Assembly: GCA_013698525.1 (NCBI GenBank)
Contig: JACCSM010000277.1
Coordinates: forward strand, 1 to 16,038
From: Rubrobacteraceae bacterium
Lineage (GTDB): Bacteria > Actinomycetota > Rubrobacteria > Rubrobacterales > Rubrobacteraceae
DNA: 16,038 bases
Direction of reading: 5' to 3'
Below the pieces are notes generated by a model. That model was not told the DNA's origin. It worked only from the letters and a program-made list of their open reading frames with translations, and made no database searches. A program made the position numbers and the translations under genes. Shown in pieces: positions 11,892 to 16,038 of the stretch; within the stretch, counting starts at the first letter, position 1; each line of letters opens with the position of its first letter.

Positions 11892-12650
11892 ATCGAGATC
11901 ACCGTCGTAGGATCAGGCACCGTAGTTCCACGCCTCGAGAGGCGCCAGAGCTGCGTCGTGGTGCGCGCTGGTGGGCAGACGCTCGTCTTCGACCTAGGCT
12001 CTGGCGCGGTCCGCGGCATGCTCCGATCAGGCCTGGACCCTCTGGCGGTAGACCGCATCTTCTTTACACACCTCCATCCAGACCATACGGTAGATGTCGT
12101 TCCCCTCCTCTTCGCGATGAACTATGGCGCACCCGAGAAACGTACCCTGCCCCTATACGTAACCGGCCCAGAGCCTTTCCTCCGGTTCTGGGGCTCCTTG
12201 ATGGAGGTCTGGGGAGAGTGGATGGCCGGCGACTACGACACGCTAGTCTCCGAGCTGCCCCACGAGTGTCCATCCCCCATCGACCTCTCAGGCTGCCGGC
12301 TCTCGTGGGGCCCGGCGGAGCACCGCAGCGAGAGCATCGCCTACAGGCTGGATGCCGAAGGCGGCGCGTTCGTTTACACGGGCGACACCGAATACAGCGA
12401 GTCCGTCGTCGAGCTTGCGCGTGGCGCCGATACACTCCTGATCGAGTGTTCCTTCCCCGACGAAGCCCCAGTTGCCGGCCACCTTACGCCCTCGAGCGCA
12501 GCACGCATCGCGGGCGAGGCAGGCGTAAGACGTGTCGTACTCACCCACATCTATCCGGCAGCGGACACCCTAGACCTCGTCTCCGAGGTCAGCCGCGGAT
12601 TCGATGGAGAGGTGATCCTGGCCGAAGACGGTCTGACGTTCGAAGTCTAG
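11892..12650 (+). CDS. Metallo-beta-lactamase-fold hydrolase (RNase Z-like), non-standard start
   Basis: An MBL-fold protein of about 252 residues, probably a zinc-dependent hydrolase of the RNase Z-like group. The metal motif THLHPDH has His60, His62, Asp64 and His65. Further ligand segments are FVYTGDTEYS, with ADTLLIECSFPDE and the histidine in GHLTPSS, then VVLTHIYP near the end. The usual first strands are seen as EITVVGSGTVV and SCVVVRAGG, but no ATG, GTG or TTG precedes them in frame. A start at ATC 11892 (5 nt after AGGGAG) would give the family's normal N-terminus; the first GTG (11958) has no SD and would cut off 22 residues. The substrate is unknown. A REP-like repeat lies 3 nt after the stop. 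Confidence 0.85.
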   Translation: MEITVVGSGTVVPRLERRQSCVVVRAGGQTLVFDLGSGAVRGMLRSGLDPLAVDRIFFTHLHPDHTVDVVPLLFAMNYGAPEKRTLPLYVTGPEPFLRFWGSLMEVWGEWMAGDYDTLVSELPHECPSPIDLSGCRLSWGPAEHRSESIAYRLDAEGGAFVYTGDTEYSESVVELARGADTLLIECSFPDEAPVAGHLTPSSAARIAGEAGVRRVVLTHIYPAADTLDLVSEVSRGFDGEVILAEDGLTFEV

Positions 12651-12653
12651 AGC

Positions 12654-12686
12654 GGTATGCTCGTAGGGGCAGTTCGCGAACCGCCC
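12654..12686 (+). repeat. REP-like palindrome, copy B
   Basis: GGTATGCTC, GTAG (12663-12666), then GGGCAGTTCGCG and AACCGCCC. The head differs from copies A and C at two positions. It starts 3 nt after the MBL gene stop. Confidence 0.72.
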
Positions 12687-12712
12687 ACATAAGAATCGAG
12701 GCTACACATCGC

Positions 12713-13123
12713 TCACCCCGAGCAATTCGCGCAGCGGCCGTGGAGTGTGATCTCGTGCCAGTCCGTGACGAAACCGGTCTCCCGCTCTACCTGCAGCACC
12801 AGATACTCCATCAGCTCCTCGTTGAACTCGATCACAGCGCCGCACTCGCTGCAGCGGGCGTGGTGGTGCACACGCTCGGTCGTAAGCTCGTAGCGGGAGT
12901 AACCCTCGCCGAAGTCATCCTTGCGCACGATGCCGAGCTCGGTCAGAAGATCGAGCGTACGGTACACCGTGGAGAGGCCAAGGTCGGGATGCCCGCCCTT
13001 GACCCGGTCGTAGATCTCCTCCGCCGAAAGATGCCGCTCCCCCTCCAACTCGTGCACGATGATCCGCCGCTGGTTGGTTAGGCGGTAGCCCCTGTCCTTG
13101 AGTATCCGCTCGAAATCCAACAT
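12713..13123 (-). CDS. Fur-family metalloregulator (Fur/PerR/Zur type)
   Basis: A 136-residue regulator. The N-terminal winged helix spans ~1-80 (RGYRLTNQRRIIVHELEGER, then HLSAEEIYDRV and GLSTVYRTLDLLTELGIV). The C-terminal dimer domain has the metal stretch VHHHARCSECGAVIEF, a CxxC with neighbouring His, and a second CxxC in RCANCSG at the end, both typical of a structural zinc site. The sequence alone does not settle whether it senses iron, zinc or peroxide. Start ATG 13123 has no SD but lies 7 nt after TAGACT, with TTGATC 17 nt further up, so the mRNA is likely leaderless. A 19-bp dyad over the -35 box suggests autoregulation. The upstream MMPL gene has its own promoter region. Confidence 0.93.
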   Translation of the reverse strand: MLDFERILKDRGYRLTNQRRIIVHELEGERHLSAEEIYDRVKGGHPDLGLSTVYRTLDLLTELGIVRKDDFGEGYSRYELTTERVHHHARCSECGAVIEFNEELMEYLVLQVERETGFVTDWHEITLHGRCANCSG

Positions 13124-13130
13124 CAGCCAA

Positions 13131-13159
13131 AGTCTATCCCTATCACACAGCAAGATCAA
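13131..13159 (-). promoter_or_regulatory. Leaderless promoter of the Fur-family gene
   Basis: TTGATC (13154-13159), an exact 17-nt spacer, and TAGACT (13131-13136), 7 nt before the ATG at 13123. No SD is present. This is the best-formed promoter in the window. Confidence 0.6.
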
Positions 13160-13170
13160 GAATCGATCTT
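13152..13170. promoter_or_regulatory. 19-bp dyad overlapping the Fur-gene -35 box
   Basis: AAGATC, 7 nt, GATCTT. The length equals that of a Fur-type box and it covers the -35 hexamer, so it would be a natural autoregulatory operator. It does not match the classical GATAATGAT consensus. Confidence 0.45.
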
Positions 13171-13215
13171 ATCTCATCGCGTTCGAGAGGTCTCGCGGAT
13201 TCGTTTGTCCGGAGA

Positions 13216-15774
13216 TCAGTCCCTGGAGGGCGTTTTCGGGTCGGCCCCGAAGGTGACCTTGCGTCCTCCTGGCCACCAGTTCCAGTCACCCAGGATGCGC
13301 ATGGTGGCTGGGACGAGGAGGATACGGATGATCGTCGCGTCGACGAACACGGCTACGGCGAGGCCGAGACCGACGGCTTTGGTCAGGATGATCCCCGTGA
13401 AGGCGAAGGCCCCTGTGACCACGATGATGATCGCGGCCGCCGAGGTGATGATACCTGCTGTGGCCACCAGGCCCTTGGAGACGCTCGCGGCATTCGAGTC
13501 GCCGTTCTCGTAGGCCTCCCTGATGCGGGAGAGCAAGAAGACCTCGTAGTCCATCGAGACGCCGAAGATAGTGCAGAACATCAGGATAGGGAGCGTCGCG
13601 TCGACGAAGCCTAGAGGGGTGAAGTTGAGGAGACCTGAGAGGTTGCCATCCTGGAAGACGAAGACCATAGCCCCGAAGCTGGCCGTGAGGCTCAGGATGT
13701 TTACGATGACAGCCTTCAGCGGGATGAAAACGGAGCGGAAGGTGATCAGCAGTACCAGGTACGTCACCCCGATGACGAAGGCGGCGGCGAAGGGCGCCTT
13801 GCCGTAGAGGCTGGATATAAAGTCTTTCTGGCCGGCGGAGAGTCCGCCGACGAGGAAGCTCGTTCCATCCGGCGCCTCGGCGGCACGCACGGCATCGACC
13901 GCACCGTAAGCGTCCTGCGTGTACGGATTCGCCTCGGTCACACCCCGTAGCAGAGTTCTATCTCCCGCCACGTAGGTATCCAGAGTATTCTGCAGGTCCT
14001 CTGACTGCCTGGCCGCCGGCAGCTCCAAGAAGTTCGCAACGCCTTCCGGCGTAACCTTACCGTCGGCCGAGATCCCCTCAGGCAAATCGGGCACCTTGCG
14101 GTCCACTTCTTCTGCCAGGCGGCGCTCGACCTCATCCCTTATTCGTCCCTCCGAGGCGCGCACCTCGCGCTCCACCCGCGGCCGGATATCCGTCCGCAGC
14201 CGTTCCTCGGTCCCAGGCGGGACGGTGCCGTAGGTAGCCTTTATCTCGGAGAGTTGCTCGTTCACGACTCTGTTCGTCTCGGTCAGCGTCTGCTCTTCGA
14301 TCTGCCGCCGCACGAGCCCGTCTACCCTTCCTGCTGCCTCCTCCCGCGCCTGCTCGCGGGCTTCGGCGACACGCCCCGCGTAGTCCTCCGCCGCCGCTTC
14401 TCCGATGGTGTAGACGCTCTCGACGCGGGAGACTCCGTCGGCGCCGCCGATCCTCTCGCCCAGCACTCTCGTGTCGGAGAGACCGCGGGCGCTGAGCGGG
14501 TCGTGCTCGAAGGTGGCGACGATCTCCATCGGGTTGAGCGCAGAGTAGTCGAAGTTCCTCTTCAGGATGTCATCTCCGGCGCGGGACTCGTACTTCTGCG
14601 GCAAGACCGTCGCCTCAGGGATGCCGACCTTCATGTGCCCGACAGGGTAGAGCAGGATGCCGAGGATCGCGGCGGCGAGCAGGATCACGGCGAGAGGACG
14701 GCGCATCACGACCTCGGCGCTTCGGCTCCAGAACGCCGTACCCGCGCCGTCCCTGCGGCGCCGGATGGCGAACCTGTTGATCCTCGGTCCGAGAACACCG
14801 AGGAGGGCGGGGAGAAGCGTTAGTGCCGCCAGGACGGAGACAAAGACGACGACGACTCCGGCCACCCCGATCGAACGCATGAACATGAAGGGAAAGAAGA
14901 GCAGGCCGGAGAGCCCGATCAGGACGGCCGTCCCCGAGAAGAAGATGGACCGTCCCGCGGTCGCCACCGTGCGCGGCACCGCCTCAGCGGTCGGGTAGGC
15001 TTCCAGTTCCTCCCTGAAACGGCTAACGAAGAACAGCGCGTAGTCTATCCCGAGCCCGAGACCCAGCATCGTAGAGAGCGTCAGCGTGAAAACGGACATG
15101 TCGTAGAAGCCGGTGACGAAGTAGAGTGTGGCGAGCGCCGTCAACACGCTCGCACCCCCGATCAGAACGGGCACACCTGCGGCGACGAGCGTGCCGAAGG
15201 CGAAGATCAGTATGATCACGGCGAACGGGAACGCGTATTTCTCGGCATCCTTTACGTCCTCGTTGCTGGCCTCCTCGAGGTCCTGGTAGACGGCCGGCGC
15301 CCCGGTTACGTAGGTCTCGAGCTCGTCGGAACGGACCTTGCTCCTCACCGCCTCGACCACATTGCGCGTCGCGTCGATAGAGACATCGGAGGTGACCACC
15401 GCGTAGGACTTCTTACCATCCTCTGAGATAAAGCGAGGGTCATTGGAGCCGGCGTAGGAGGCGACCTGGCGTACGTTGTCCAGCTTGCGTACGCCCGCGA
15501 GCGCGTTCTCCTGGGCCTTCTGGAACTCTTCGCTGCGGGCGGGGATTCCCTCGCCGGTAAAGACCACCGTCAAGGTCGCCGGCGAGAGGCCGAACTCACC
15601 CGACATCAGGTCCTGCACCCTCTCCGCTTCCGAGTTCGCCCCGTCGAACCCACCGCCCTTCAGCTTCCCCGAGAGCCCGGGGGCGAAGAACGAGCTCGAG
15701 ATCAGGAGCAAGCCCCAGATCACCAATATGGCCCACCTGAAGCGGTAGGCGAATACGCCGATACTATGGAACAC
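13216..15774 (-). CDS. MMPL-family RND exporter
   Basis: An ~852-residue transporter of the MMPL/RND type, moving lipids or small hydrophobic molecules out with proton exchange. Residues are numbered from the GTG at 15780. TM1 is at ~16-34, a periplasmic domain at ~35-180, TM bundles at ~183-330, ~362-380 and ~660-825, and a second extracytoplasmic domain at ~381-658. The proton-relay Asp-Tyr pairs are GLGIDYALFFVSRFREE (242-258) and GVSMDYEVFLLSRIREAY (740-757). A highly charged, probably helical insert spans ~465-565. The C-terminus GDWNWWPGGR is typical. GTG 15774 is chosen because GAGG lies 6 nt before it; GTG at 15780 is too close. No partner periplasmic adaptor or TetR regulator is adjacent. 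The substrate is unknown. Confidence 0.94.
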   Translation of the reverse strand: MFHSIGVFAYRFRWAILVIWGLLLISSSFFAPGLSGKLKGGGFDGANSEAERVQDLMSGEFGLSPATLTVVFTGEGIPARSEEFQKAQENALAGVRKLDNVRQVASYAGSNDPRFISEDGKKSYAVVTSDVSIDATRNVVEAVRSKVRSDELETYVTGAPAVYQDLEEASNEDVKDAEKYAFPFAVIILIFAFGTLVAAGVPVLIGGASVLTALATLYFVTGFYDMSVFTLTLSTMLGLGLGIDYALFFVSRFREELEAYPTAEAVPRTVATAGRSIFFSGTAVLIGLSGLLFFPFMFMRSIGVAGVVVVFVSVLAALTLLPALLGVLGPRINRFAIRRRRDGAGTAFWSRSAEVVMRRPLAVILLAAAILGILLYPVGHMKVGIPEATVLPQKYESRAGDDILKRNFDYSALNPMEIVATFEHDPLSARGLSDTRVLGERIGGADGVSRVESVYTIGEAAAEDYAGRVAEAREQAREEAAGRVDGLVRRQIEEQTLTETNRVVNEQLSEIKATYGTVPPGTEERLRTDIRPRVEREVRASEGRIRDEVERRLAEEVDRKVPDLPEGISADGKVTPEGVANFLELPAARQSEDLQNTLDTYVAGDRTLLRGVTEANPYTQDAYGAVDAVRAAEAPDGTSFLVGGLSAGQKDFISSLYGKAPFAAAFVIGVTYLVLLITFRSVFIPLKAVIVNILSLTASFGAMVFVFQDGNLSGLLNFTPLGFVDATLPILMFCTIFGVSMDYEVFLLSRIREAYENGDSNAASVSKGLVATAGIITSAAAIIIVVTGAFAFTGIILTKAVGLGLAVAVFVDATIIRILLVPATMRILGDWNWWPGGRKVTFGADPKTPSRD

Positions 15775-15868
15775 GCTCACCCTCGCGGATGACCTTCTCT
15801 GAACGCCGCTCTCATCGGCGATATGGTACTCGACCCGCGGAGAAGCAATGTGTTTGGCAACACGAATC

Positions 15869-15890
15869 CGTGAGGTTCTTCCTTCACGGT
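15869..15890 (-). terminator. Hairpin at the MFS stop codon
   Basis: CCGTGA, a 10-nt loop and TCACGG pair across the MFS stop codon region. A second small hairpin (GTGTT-TGGC-AACAC) lies just beyond. Neither has a T-run. Confidence 0.3.
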
Positions 15891-16038
15891 TTGCTTGTAG
15901 GGGCGGTTCGGGAACCGCCCCAATTTCCGCGAGGCAGGGTCAGGGCGAGGAGGAGCCCGGGCACAGGCAAGGCGGCTATAACGAGCATGGTGAAGGAGAG
16001 ACCGGCGTTGTCCGCGACGAGGCCGAGTATCGGCGCCC
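15884..16038 (-). CDS. MFS-type transporter, C-terminal end (cut by window edge)
   Basis: The last 50 residues of a membrane protein read from the window edge: APILGLVADNAGLSFTMLVI then AALPVPGLLLALTLPRG. This matches the final helices of a major facilitator superfamily permease: a G/P-rich helix, a short cytoplasmic turn and a last hydrophobic helix. The tail WGGSRTAPTSKP and the stop are encoded by REP-like copy C, so the native C-terminus may have been replaced by the repeat. The stop TGA (15884-15886) lies inside a CCGTGA / TCACGG hairpin. Only the C-terminal part is visible, so the substrate class cannot be named. Confidence 0.7.
   Translation of the reverse strand, partial: APILGLVADNAGLSFTMLVIAALPVPGLLLALTLPRGNWGGSRTAPTSKP
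15888..15921 (+). repeat. REP-like palindrome, copy C, inside the MFS coding end
   Basis: GGTTTGCTT, GTAG (15897-15900), then GGGCGGTTCGG and GAACCGCCCC. The head GGTTTGCTTGTAGGG is identical to copy A. It lies within the reading frame of the MFS gene. Confidence 0.78.

Noticed and set aside
12218..13081. 287-residue plus-strand ORF
   Set aside because: It overlaps the MBL gene in another frame and runs antisense to the Fur-family gene. Both of those have clear motifs.

Overview
The window is a visibly GC-rich bacterial chromosome segment, densely packed with mostly housekeeping genes on both strands. Frequent GTG/TTG starts, several genes with no Shine-Dalgarno (SD) but a -10 box 6-7 nt before the start, and the style of the proteins (short RpoD-like sigma factor, MMPL exporter, GGDEF/RsbRD-like regulator) suggest a deep-branching actinobacterium, possibly Rubrobacter-like. 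That placement is inference from sequence style only.

Layout. 1-1400: the start of a PrsW-type membrane protease (minus, cut by the window edge) diverges from a flavin reductase-like gene, followed by a glutaredoxin. 1411-3120: an unrecognised protein (minus) diverges from a histidine phosphatase (plus). 3121-6268 (minus): chorismate mutase/prephenate dehydratase, a stand-alone HARE-HTH protein, an unrecognised acidic-tailed protein and an HTH/cold-shock fusion. 6568-8313 (minus): UppP and a Crp/Fnr regulator. 8492-9897: a 45-aa membrane sORF faces a two-gene minus operon (degenerate GGDEF regulator, then HmoA/ABM-type monooxygenase). 10131-12650 (plus): sigma-70 factor, PAP2 phosphatase and MBL-fold hydrolase. 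12713-16038 (minus): Fur-family regulator, MMPL exporter and the C-terminus of an MFS transporter.

The most unusual content is between the genes. One dispersed family is built from 8-bp units ending in TCAGC, alternating ATTTCAGC-like and T(A/T)GTCAGC-like units. Arrays lie at 6473-6504, 7399-7430, 7524-7610, 11051-11066 and 11844-11867, with one unit at 4032-4039. They sit directly downstream of stop codons in one orientation and upstream of genes in the other. Some are attached to a hairpin with a GGAGGT-type stem, and a perfect 16-bp inverted pair encloses the PAP2 gene. A second family (3085-3119, 12654-12686, 15888-15921) is a GTAG-headed palindrome of the kind typical of REP elements. 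All three copies lie at gene 3' ends, and one supplies the last codons of the MFS gene.

The genes point to envelope and lipid-carrier maintenance (UppP, PAP2, MMPL, PrsW), redox and metal control (glutaredoxin, Fur, flavin reductase, Crp/Fnr) and transcription control (sigma factor, HARE-HTH, cold-shock fusion). No rRNA, tRNA, CRISPR array, transposase or phage gene was seen. No multi-gene defence or biosynthetic system is evident.
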